Source: Ypsolopha sequella (Eukaryota; Arthropoda; Insecta; Lepidoptera; Ypsolophidae). Taken from it: a stretch of DNA of 64,000 bases. Numbering within the stretch: the stretch's first letter is position 1; each line of letters opens with the position of its first letter. This document shows positions 1-9,120 of this stretch, piece by piece. Under the pieces are notes generated by a model. The model ran no database searches and had not been told where the DNA came from. It saw nothing but the letters and a program-made list of their open reading frames with translations. The stretch spans positions 20,034,396 through 20,098,395 of the forward strand of contig OW204005.1 in NCBI GenBank assembly GCA_934047225.1, read 5' to 3'. The translations under genes and the position numbers were made by a program.

Positions 1-306
1 CTATTCAAACTATTTGATACTAATTAGGTAATCTGGTCACTTGGTGCCCACTGCAACCACGGACTGAACAGTAAACACTGACTGACAGACAAACTAAACC
101 GCCCTCTCATCACCCTCTTCCACACAGACCCTGATTACCTGTCAATATTTATTCTCACTTATTACACCTATATTTCACCTCCTCATTGAGGGATTACTTA
201 CATACACATCCTCACCATCTTCAACTTCAGAAAGTGAAAGTGAAAAGAAAAATAATGTCTTCTTTTATTATGTTATAATTTACTTGTCACTTTTTTTACT
301 ACTCAA

Positions 307-471
307 CTGATGACGGATTTCTAAAGACCGAAATATATTTCAAGTTCAAAATTGTCTTTTATTAATGTATATTTAAAGTTATATGTAGTCTGAAATAGAT
401 TATAATATATAAATAAAAAAGTATTAATTAGTTTCGAAATATATTTCGGCCAACTTGTGGCCGTCGTCAGT
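307..471. repeat. Two inverted CTGAYGA...GAAATATATTTC motifs (possible retroelement end)
   Basis: On the plus strand at about 308-344 the order is CTGATGA, a short CGG/CCG stem, then GAAATATATTTC. On the minus strand at about 430-470 the order is CTGACGA, a GGCC/GGCC stem, then GAAATATATTTC. CTGANGA-stem-GAAA is the core layout of hammerhead ribozymes, which are known in Penelope-like elements. Here the helix II closing pair is not canonical (C rather than G follows CTGANGA), so activity is doubtful. Everything else in 1-570 is AT-rich sequence in which I recognise nothing. Confidence 0.35.
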
Positions 472-1305
472 CCATAAAAAAGATATTTATATATATTATA
501 TCATATTGAAATAAAATGCTAATAAAAGTTTATTATATAATTATTAATTAGGTAATAAGTATTTCAAAATATTGCTTCAACAAAAAGTTAAGGCGATATG
601 TAAAAGTTTTAGCGAAGTTAAGGCGATATGTAAAAGTTTTAGCATCCCTGTAAATCCATATGCGAAAAAGATTCATGGAAAAGTAGCAAAAAGTCGGTCT
701 TTTATTAATATAAAATGTACTAAAGTAGCTATCAAAATTTCGTTTCAGCAGGTCCTAGATACCGTTAAAACCCATCAAATAAAATATATGTCATATATGT
801 CTATATGTCATTCTAAATTGCCCTACCAGGAGAACTGGTGTCGAAAAGGACCTCATTTCAATAAATATTTCTATCGAGCCGAATTTCTCCAATCGCCTTT
901 CTGTTTTAACAGATCCCTAGAAAAAGAATCCAAAAATAGTATACAATTTTATCAACATAATACATTATTTACTGAAGTAGTGCAAGTCCTTAAGAGTATG
1001 ACATAGCCAAAACAAAATCCAGTTCCGGGCGTGGCTTATTCTATTTTACGATAGCGCGCGAGGGGAAATTCGTCCCGGTCTCTAAGCTCGCGTCACCATA
1101 GCAAAAATACGAATAGAGTGGACGAGGCAGGGTCAAAAGTAATACGTATTTTATTTTATCTAATTTATTAGTGTATTTCGATCATCGTCACACGGCATTG
1201 ATCCTACTTGCTATCACGTCGGGACGTAAATTTATTATGGTCGGCTAAAAGTGGTTTTTTGAGTGTTTGATTTATCAGTTGACCCTCGGAACATTTCAGA
1301 CACTC

Positions 1306-1457
1306 CTTTAGAGATACATAATAATATCGTGACGGTTAATTGTCACCATTACCCATTCTTTTAATATTTTTCGCCCGTTGACTTTAGAGATACATAATAA
1401 TATCGTGACGGTTAATTGTCACCATTACCCATTCTTTAAATATTTTTCGCCCGTTGA
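1306..1457 (+). repeat. 76-bp tandem duplication inside family A copy 1
   Basis: A 76-bp block beginning CTTTAGAGATACATAATA and ending CGCCCGTTGA occurs twice in a row (1306-1381 and 1382-1457), with one clear mismatch. The other three family A copies carry it once, so this is a private duplication of copy 1. Confidence 0.9.
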
Positions 1458-2261
1458 GCTGCTTTTACACTTGCGGGAAAATAAATTGGACCAAAAATTT
1501 CTTTACAAAAAATTTTTACTAAAGTTGTTATTACAAAAAGTGGAAACTAACAAGTATTCTCAGAAGGAATGCACCACGTCACTATCTATCTCACTGTAGC
1601 TTATATCAATTATGCCTCTATCATTCAACCACGTTTAACTGCGTTACTATCTCATTCCAACTCATTTTAAATAGCGTCACTATTTATCTCACTCTAACGC
1701 GTGTTAAATGGCATTTCTAATGAACGTCAAATATTTTTACTGCCCGCCACTCTTTCATTCTAAATTCTAATTATTTAAAAAAATACGCAGCTCCTTTGGT
1801 AGTCAAATAGCAATAACTTTTTTTTCAAAAGTAATACACAGAAATTGCCAGATCATTTGAAAAACAATATTTGATGAGCCGTTATTTAAAACAATTTGCA
1901 AAACTAACATAGGACATTTTTTTTCAGGGTGTGGCATCGAACTAACCTAATTACAAAAAATTGCTCATAAATTGGGTTTTTATTTTTCTTCCTGATGTAA
2001 CAGCATTTCAAGGTTTATTTTTGACTTTATCAATAGCATGACTTTTCAGAGTTGTGCAACAAAAATTTTATTCTTAGAATTTAGAACTGGTTAGCTTTGA
2101 CTCTCAAAAATCTATTCGAATTTATAAAAGTACCATCAACTCGAAGACTATCTACTTTTTGCTGAGGTCATAATTTGATATTCTGGTCAATCATGAGCTG
2201 GCCTACCAGCCTTCCAAGGGAAAGCGTTGACTTTTGGGACACCTGTTTACCCTTGGGATAA

Positions 2262-4067
2262 ATCGCAAAGTGTTTAAAATATAGAAATTTATTTGTATCA
2301 TAGTTTGACATGTTCAGGTCCCTTTACGCAAAATGAAAAAACAAAAGTCTTTTAGGATTAATTTGTTGTCCCTATGTTTGTCTGTTTGTCCGTTTGTCTA
2401 GACAATTTTTCTGGGTAAAATCAATAAATGCCAATATTAACAGCCCTGTAAAACATACATATTAAAACGTTTTTGTGGCCTTTTATTTAACTTTTTCATA
2501 CAAATTTTCTCCTCATGAAAATATAGAGATCAACACTTGACATAATATTTTGCATTTGAAAGAAAGCACAGAAAGGAACTGTAGAACAAATAATGTAAAA
2601 AATATAAAAACCATATCGTTCTATTCTAAAGGGATTAATAAATCTAATGTTTGTTCATTGTGGCGATAGCTTTGTTTATTAATATTTTTTTCTTTGTTAT
2701 GAAGATAACAAATATTTTCATACAAGGTTTTCCTTAAGGGTTATTTCTCCTAATTTGTAATAAAATAATAAGAAATAATTATAACGGTAAAGTACAACTT
2801 TTAGCTAAGACAATTTATTGTTAAAAGTTTGCTATATGCATAAACATACTTTAATGATATTATGGTATCTTCAAAATAATTGGGTTTTCCATAAGTGTGA
2901 TATCAGATTATTTAAGAAATTTACGGCTGGTATCACGACGACGGATAAGCCAATTATTTTATTACTATTGTAATATAATTAAAAATATGTTAATGCATAC
3001 AGCAGACTTTTAACTATAAGTTTTCTTAACTAAAAGTTGTATTTTTACTTATTGAAATTGTATTTCTCATCAAGAAGTGCAAGATGACAAGATATTCAAA
3101 ATAAGTTAATTGAATTTATGAAATGGTTTCAGGTCAAAGCAGTTTTCCATGAAACGGTAATTGTTTATACTTAGCAAAGTGTGTAAACTTAGTCATCTTA
3201 ACATGAACGACGCCTGTATTTCTCTCTTTTTTATTTCCAGTATAGATAAAAATATACAAACTTGTTAAAAAAACTTTGCGTAAAAACGAGGCAATATTGA
3301 CGATATCCTGACAGCTATTATGATGGTGTTTTATCAAATTTTGCTTTTTGGGCTGTATAGAGACGTAGTTAGATGTCACTAGAATATACTTATGAAAAAA
3401 GATACGAAGAAAATAAGCTGTAGACTTCACATTCGGTTTATACCTATTGTATGAATTTTAAGAAAAATACAGGGGTAAAGGGACCTCTTAAGGAAAACCT
3501 TGTATTAAACTATTTGTTATCTTAGTAAAAAATAATTCAAGGAAAAAAATAAACAAAGCTATCGCCACATTGAACAGTAGATAATTAATCCCTTTAGAAT
3601 AGAACAACATGGTTTTCATATTTTTTACATTATTTGTTCAACAATTCCTTTCTGTGTTGACTTTTAAATGCAAAATATTATCTCAAGTGTTCATCCCTAC
3701 ATTTTCATAGTGAGAAAATTTGTATGAAAAACGTAAAAAAAAAAACGTAAAAACCTAAAACGAAATATAAATAAAAACGTCAAAAGTATGTTTTTACAGC
3801 TCTATAGAGGGCCGTTTATATTGGTATGTATTAATTTTACCCAGAAAAAATTGTCTAGACAAACGGACAGACAGAAAAACATAGGGATAACAAATTAATC
3901 CTAAAAGAGTTTCATTGTTTTCATTTTGCGTAACAGATCCTGAACATGTACCGACAGGATTATCTACGATCTAATAATTTTGCCATGCACTGTAAATATT
4001 TCAAAATAAATTTCTATATTTTAAATGCTTGGCGATTTATCCCAAGTAAGTGTACCTATATAATTTG
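2262..4067. repeat. Long imperfect inverted arms within family A
   Basis: The left arm starts GATAAATCGCAAAGTGTTTA and runs to about 2750. Its reverse complement reappears at about 3484-4067. Both contain TAGAAATTTATT, CATGTTCAGG, TTTTAGGATTAATTTGTT, GTCCGTTTGTC, CACAGAAAGGAA and GGCGATAGCTTTGTTTATT. A second, smaller inverted pair lies between them (about 2785-2860 against 2988-3050). Arm identity is roughly 80% by eye. A transcript through this region could fold into a hairpin several hundred base pairs long. Confidence 0.75.
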
Positions 4068-4885
4068 CAAAAAACTTCACTTATTGGACCTGAGATGGTG
4101 AGCCAATACTAGAGGGTAATTTCACGAAAATGTCATTGACCTTTGTTACAGATCTCAGTAAGTATAAGTAAATTAATTTGGGTTTCAATAACGATCACAA
4201 AATTATTCTTTTAGAGTAACATATATTATTTTCCTGCATAAAAGTATGAATTCATTCCAAATTCATTCAGTTTTGTTGTTATGACTATGGCACGATGTAG
4301 CTAAATCACTCATACGCATATTTTGTTGAGTTTTTAACGGCAGGAATATGATGCTCCTCGAAATATTACTTTATAAAATTAATTTCAATGTGTTTTGAAG
4401 TAGTTTTGGGAGATATTTATAGCTTGCAAAAAAGGGACCAGGTTCCACGTCTTACGGGCGCCAACGCTAGGCGTAGACTGACAATATCTTGCTGCCGCTG
4501 ACTGCATCAGTGGATTTACGTATTTTTGGAAAAAGGGGGTGCTTTTTTTGACCCGAATAACGTGGTATGTGGAAAATGAATAGATATCATTCACACCAAT
4601 TTTATTAAAAAAAAACCAACAAAATCGCGAAAGCGATACCTGAAACAAAATCGATAAGAAGTGTGCAATAGAGGGTTACAAAAAAATTCATTGACAGTAC
4701 AAATATGAATCGATTAACGTGGTTTGTGGAAAATGAATACCTTAAAGTTCAACCAAAAACATGTATTTTTTTTATGGCTATACGTAACCTAATTATTGCA
4801 ACAAAATCATCCGAAAGCTGACATTTTATTTCTGTTTGTATTTTCGTTCCCCTTAAAGTGTCGATTTTTTTCCGTAGTGTCTTAA

Positions 4886-5817
4886 GGACGCTATTTTAGG
4901 CTTTCAGCGTATTTTAAGGACAAAAATGAATATTTTTTTTCGATGGAATGCATAAGCTTATTGAACGATCTGAAAAATGTATAAGACTAGCAGGTGAATA
5001 TAGAAAAAGAAAAATATTTGCAAATTTTTATTAACGCTTACCTCCCAATCCACGAACTTAAAAAAACGCACCTCGTATGTACAAAAATAAAAGATTTGAT
5101 TTGCTGTAATATCTATTTGTTTATGATGGACACTCAACCCTCAATTTTAGTGATATAATATAAATAATGATAATTTAATGATAATGGAAACGTTGCCAGC
5201 ATTCTGGGTACCCTACCGAGGGACAGCGACCTGGACCGGGTTTTTTATCTTTAATTGTGATCATTTTAGTTAATATTGATTTAGATTAGTTTAATTTTGT
5301 TTAATTCATAGATTTATTTTATTTATAGGATAGTTTTAACCAGTTTTTTTTTTGTATCATTACAGTAAAATGTGAGTTTATTTTATTGTTAACATTTTAG
5401 TTTTAAAATTTATATTAAATACGTTTGTTTTGTTTCTCGTCCCGACTGTTTTGAACTGGACTGCGCCTCGACAAAAAAAAAACAATCTTGACTTGAAATA
5501 TCGACCAGTTTTTGTACTAGCATCAAAATGTATTTTACGATTACTTGTACATATTATAAAAAATTGTTTCATAAGAGAATAAACTATTGATAAAAGTATC
5601 TTACCAAAAAACAATTTTGGTCCAAGCCACCCTTTTTTGATGCCACCTCCATTGATAGTATTGGTTTGAATACTTTGTATATATTCCCATAGATCTGAAA
5701 ATAAATGCATTTTACTTTTTCTAACGTTGTTGTGTTTGAATTTACAAATACAAATACAAAACACTTTACTCCATCAAAAAACACAAACTTTTTTTAGAAC
5801 ATACAATTTTTCATAGG
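4886..5817. other. Region without recognised feature
   Basis: This is AT-rich sequence with no convincing reading frame. A short GC-richer stretch around 5188-5245 (GGTACCCTACCGAGGG) resembles a repeat boundary, but I cannot assign it. Confidence 0.4.
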
Positions 5818-5989
5818 TAAAAAAAACCGGCCAAGTGCGAGTCAGACTCGCGTACCTAGGGTTCCGTATTGTGGATGATAAATTTAAATTTGTAATTTTT
5901 TTCGTGCATGTCGCAACAATTTTATTTTTCCTGTAATCTTCACGTGAACACATATTACCTCAGAACATTATTTAAATGTTCTGTGCATA

Positions 5990-6990
5990 TTACCATGATG
6001 TTTTTTATATTTTTTGGTCTACCAGTTTTGGAGAGAAGGGGTTTTTCAAGGATTTCGCGAAGTAGATGCAATTAAATATAGCCAAACTATATATTTTTAC
6101 AATAAAATTTTTAGTATCTACAATTTGATACCCATATTGTATTTTTATAAAATATATTTTTATTTATTTTACTTCTTTTTTATATTATTCATTTGTGCTA
6201 TTTTTTTATTGCTATAGTTTTCCTGTAATTGTCCAAATATGATCTATTGACACTTTTTTCACATTTTTCGGTCTACCAGTTTTGGAGATAAGGGGGGGGG
6301 GGCATACATATTTTTGTGGTTTTTTAAAGATTTTTCTTAACCAGTGCCCGCAAATATAGTTAAAGTGTATATTTTTACAATCAGCTTTTTAATATCTATA
6401 ACTTGATACCCACCATATTGTACACATTATAATATATATAATCGGGTCTACCGCGATAAATTTTTACCTTTTTTACGAAAAGGGGACACCCGAGACATGC
6501 AACTGTCTCAAAACGTCGGGTGTCCCCTTTTCGTAAAAAAGGTAAAAATTTATCGCGGTAGACCCGATTATATATATTATAATGTGTACGAAACGCGAGA
6601 GTTTAAAGTTATATACCCATATTGTAATTTTATAATATATTTTTTTAATTTATTTTACTTCTTTTTGTATATTTTTATTTGTGCTATTTTTTTTTAATTA
6701 CTACAGTTTTCTTGTGATTGGCCAGTTATAATGTATAAGTGACTTTTTTTTCATATTTTTCGGTCTACCAGTTTCGGAGATAAGGGGGGGAACATACATC
6801 TTTTTGTGGTTTTTTTAAAGATTTCTCGAAAACAGTGCCAGTAAATAAAGTAAAAGTATATATTTTTACAGTCAACTTTTTATTTATCTACAATTCTATA
6901 CCCATGTTGTATTCTTAGAATTATATTTTTTATTTTTCTCACTTTTTTTTTTGGAAATATTTCAAATTTTTATATTTTTTACACCGTAAT
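5990..6990 (+). repeat. Degenerate tandem modules in family C copy 1
   Basis: A module recurs three times, at about 5990-6230, 6235-6720 (lengthened by the nested hairpin) and 6725-6990. In order it holds CATATTTTTCGGTCTACCAG, TTTTGGAGATAAGGGG, a CATACAT...TTTTTGTGG box, GATTTCTCGAA, and a TTTTTACAAT...TTGATACCCATATTGTA box. The same modules appear in the copies at 34005 (reversed) and 50646, so internal reiteration is a family trait. Confidence 0.75.
6420..6589. mobile_element. Perfect 74-bp-arm palindrome (fold-back/MITE)
   Basis: Positions 6420-6493 and 6516-6589 are exact reverse complements, with a 22-nt loop. Inside each arm is GGGTCTACCGCG, matching the ends of the MITE at 7313-7476 and 26424-26593, so this is probably a member or derivative of that family. 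It interrupts one of the family C modules. Perfect arms suggest a recent origin or ongoing conversion between the arms. Confidence 0.85.
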
Positions 6991-7312
6991 TATGTGGACA
7001 AATTAATGCTATTTTTGTGCCAAATTTCATGTCTTTATCTTTAACGTGGCTAAAGTTATGAGGCTCTGACATACAGATGGATGGACGGACAACGGAGTCT
7101 CACCATAAAGGTTCCTTTTGTACCTTAAAAAGCTTCTACCATTGCAATTTTGAAATTTAGGGTAACTATGAGTTTTTAATAATATCTGGCTTTTATAAAA
7201 GAGAACAACAAATATGAAAAAAACTTTGGAAAAAAACAAACTCGACCATTGTTTCCGGCGGAAAAGGAATACAGCTCAGCTTGTAACTTCGAGAAGTCGT
7301 TGAATCTAATCA

Positions 7313-7476
7313 GCGGGTATACCGAGTAATTCTCATTTTCATCAACATCAACTTGAGATTGAAATTTGTCGTGCGTGCGACGACGCCCGCCTAACATGCC
7401 ATCTCTTTTGCACGCGTTGAATTTCGCATGCATTTGCTTGAAGTTGATACAAATGAGAATTACGCGGTAGAGCCCC
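7313..7476 (-). mobile_element. MITE with GGGGCTCTACCGCG ends, copy 1
   Basis: The ends read GGGTATACCGAGTAATTCTC on the left and the complement of GGGGCTCTACCGCGTAATTC on the right. The internal sequence (GACGACGCCCGCC, TTGCACGCGTTGAATTTCG) matches the 26424-26593 copy in reverse orientation. About 30 bp of terminal inverted repeat is readable. I cannot assign a target duplication or superfamily. Confidence 0.7.
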
Positions 7477-7979
7477 AGAACTCTTGTTCAAAAAATTTAG
7501 AATAAACAAAAGCAAATAGCAAAACAAAAACCTACACTCTAACTCCCCCATTCCCCCCTAATTTATATATAAATGACAATTTCTTAAACTGGCAGTATAT
7601 TTATTGGGTGCTAAACTGTTAACCTATGAAATTTCCGCTTTGTATGAAGAATTTGAAGAGAACTCAATTTTCAGTACTAACGTTTACACATTTTTTTAGG
7701 ATTGATAAATACAAATTTTTTGTGTATTAATTTTTGAAAAGTGTCAACTGTAAAAAAATATTACGGGTCTTTTCATGTAAATGGATGGCATTTAGGACGA
7801 AATATTTTTGAAGATTTAGGTAAGCATTCAATATTTGAATTTTTCTAGGGTGGCAGCCTCCCCCCTCCCCTAATTTCAAAATAATTTTTGGAAAAAGAAC
7901 CTATGTCAATGTATACTCATTAAATTTTTGTCTTTGCTGTAAAATTGGCAATTGACATGTGTTGTTTTTCCTCGAAACC

Positions 7980-8367
7980 CTTCAAATGTGATATCCTTAC
8001 TATACCCGAAGTCGGTCAGGTAACTGGCGGCCACAAGGTACATTTAGTAAAGACTCACCCGTGACATACGGTCACAGTCAGACTTACGGACAGAGCGGCT
8101 CATTAATAGGGCTCCGTTTTGCCCTTTGTGTACGGAACCCTAAAAATATGAAGCTTACCGTTTCCAATTAAAAGGTGCGAATTACATTTTTTATCCAATA
8201 TTAGGCCTTGAGTCAACATTTTACAAAATTTCTGGTCTCTATCTCATTCCGTTTAAGAGCTAGAGACCCGTAACATACGGTCCTGACAGACAGAAGGACA
8301 GCGGTGTGACATTAAAAGGGCTTCGTTTCGCCCTTTTGGTACGGGACCCTAGAAAACTGCAGCTTAC
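7980..8367 (-). repeat. Tandemly duplicated ~215-bp block next to the P450-like exon
   Basis: Reading on the minus strand, a block starting GAAACGGTAAGCT, then TAGGGTTCCGTAC, AAAGGGC, a GTCTGTC region and CGTATGTTACGGGT occurs twice (from about 8373 and from about 8160). The first copy includes the end of the exon and its splice donor; the second repeats CGCACC.TTTA.TT.GAAACGGTAAGCT without the rest of the exon. Either the exon edge was copied with the family C end, or that edge is itself repeat sequence. Confidence 0.6.
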
Positions 8368-8509
8368 CGTTTCTAAGTAAATGGTGCGCATGTCCGATAA
8401 ACGGTAGCTCGCCTGGCATTGTAGGGACGCTTGCAGTCAATCGTTCCAAACGCCATTTTCGCACAAACCACCATGTGCACGCGCAGCACAACAGTAACAC
8501 CAACAACAT
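8368..8509 (-). CDS. Cytochrome P450-like first exon (CYP4-clan-like), partial
   Basis: The exon starts at an ATG at 8509 and gives about 47 residues: a hydrophobic N-terminal anchor (MLLVLLLCCACTWWFV), a basic stop-transfer stretch (RKWRLER), then a proline/glycine hinge (PTMPGELPFIGHAHHL) like the one that follows the membrane anchor of microsomal P450s. It ends after GAAACG at a good donor, GTAAGC, in phase 1. P450s are ER-bound haem monooxygenases. No I-helix, ExxR or haem-cysteine motif occurs downstream (toward position 1), so the remaining exons lie outside the window, were displaced by repeats, or are gone. A chance resemblance is possible because the exon end is duplicated nearby. 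Confidence 0.5.
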
Positions 8510-8700
8510 CTTAATACTTAATTTTAAATAAAATTTATATACTTATATTTAAGTAAATACCAAACCTAACGTATACAAATCAAACCGGCAAGTGAAATCT
8601 TTAACAAGGTTACGTATTTTATATACAAGTTGAATAGTACAGTCGCTTGCAGTTCAAGCTACTATTTAATAACCAGACCTAACGTATACAAATTAAGAGC
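8510..8700 (-). promoter_or_regulatory. Possible promoter of the P450-like exon
   Basis: On the minus strand a TATATAAAA box lies at 8625-8617, about 110 nt upstream of the ATG. A 22-bp direct repeat containing CCTAACGTATACAAAT sits on both sides of it (8559-8580 and 8672-8693, one mismatch). This is inferred from position only; no initiator was confirmed. Confidence 0.3.
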
Positions 8701-8879
8701 GTTTTCGCGGCCGGATTCTGAAAAATACCCCTTTTTTTAATTAATCAAAACAGAACACTTAAATTTAAAATTCACTCAATAATTATTCAACAAAACCTCT
8801 TTACCTATGTATCGTGTATGTTGCCATTGCAAAGTTTCTATTGTTTCCTGTAAATTAGAATAACAATATTTTTTTAATT

Positions 8880-9110
8880 CAATGTTTTTGAAATTCTAAA
8901 TCACAGAGACCAATTAAAACTTTTTTTGAGTGTGTAATGAATTTTGTTTGACAATACTTCAAGGTCATGAATTTCTCACAATAATTATGCAAATAAAGCT
9001 GTTGAGACGTTGAAATTAGGGTTACAAGTGAGGACTGGAAACTTTTATTAAATATTTACAGTATCTTAGATTAAATTATATTAAGGTGTATTAATTCGAA
9101 AAACCCTTCG
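8880..9110 (-). repeat. Family D repeat fragment
   Basis: The reverse complement of about 8960-9075 matches about 36735-36870, sharing ATTTGCATAAT, ACTTGTAACCCTAATTTCAA and TAATCTAAGATACTGTAAAT. Position 9069-9104 also resembles 34909-34944. There is no coding potential. Between 8700 and 8880 nothing is recognised. Confidence 0.55.
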
Positions 9111-9120
9111 AAATTTAGGT

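Larger units (their letters stand above)
990..4856 (+). mobile_element. Family A TTAA element, copy 1 (~3.86 kb)
   Basis: The edges are TTAA|GAGTATGACATAGCC and GTATTTTCGTTCCCC|TTAA. The same ends occur in three other copies at 9121-12905 (minus), 13625-17398 (minus) and 39744-46472 (plus). Apart from the TTAA and an adjacent G the two ends are not long terminal inverted repeats. The middle contains long inverted arms (2262-2750 against 3484-4067). Small open frames of 86-112 codons recur in several copies, but they break in others and match nothing I know, so I do not call genes. The family is probably a non-autonomous, TTAA-targeting DNA transposon (piggyBac- or Kolobok-like by target only). 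Confidence 0.8.
588..4885 (+). mobile_element. Family B TTAA element, copy 1, split by family A copy 1
   Basis: It begins TTAAGGCGATATG and ends TCCGTAGTGTCTTAA, with TTAA at both edges. The body (588-989) aligns by eye along its length with the copy at 31683-32106. Family A copy 1 occupies 994-4852 within it, after which the remaining ~30 bp of family B resume. The first 30 bp are tandemly duplicated (587-616 and 617-646). No coding potential is seen: the open frame across 572-1006 merely follows the repeat. TTAA targets are typical of piggyBac and Kolobok transposons, but no transposase is present to decide which. Confidence 0.75.
5818..8147 (+). mobile_element. Family C (CCGGCCAAGTGCGAGTC) repeat, copy 1
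   Basis: It opens with an A-rich run, then CCGGCCAAGTGCGAGTC, AGACTCGCG and GGTTCCGTA, and closes TACGGAACCCTAAAAA. I recall this opening and closing as a very common dispersed element in Lepidoptera. The body contains repeated modules (5990-6990), a nested hairpin (6420-6589) and a nested MITE (7313-7476). The closing part has the family's typical run of GACGGACA/GTCCG motifs. No transposase or RT frame is visible, so it is non-autonomous. Confidence 0.7.

Noticed and set aside
7348..7551. Second P450 exon in the minus-strand frame near 7.4 kb
   Set aside because: The frame crosses a MITE and family C sequence and has no P450 motif.
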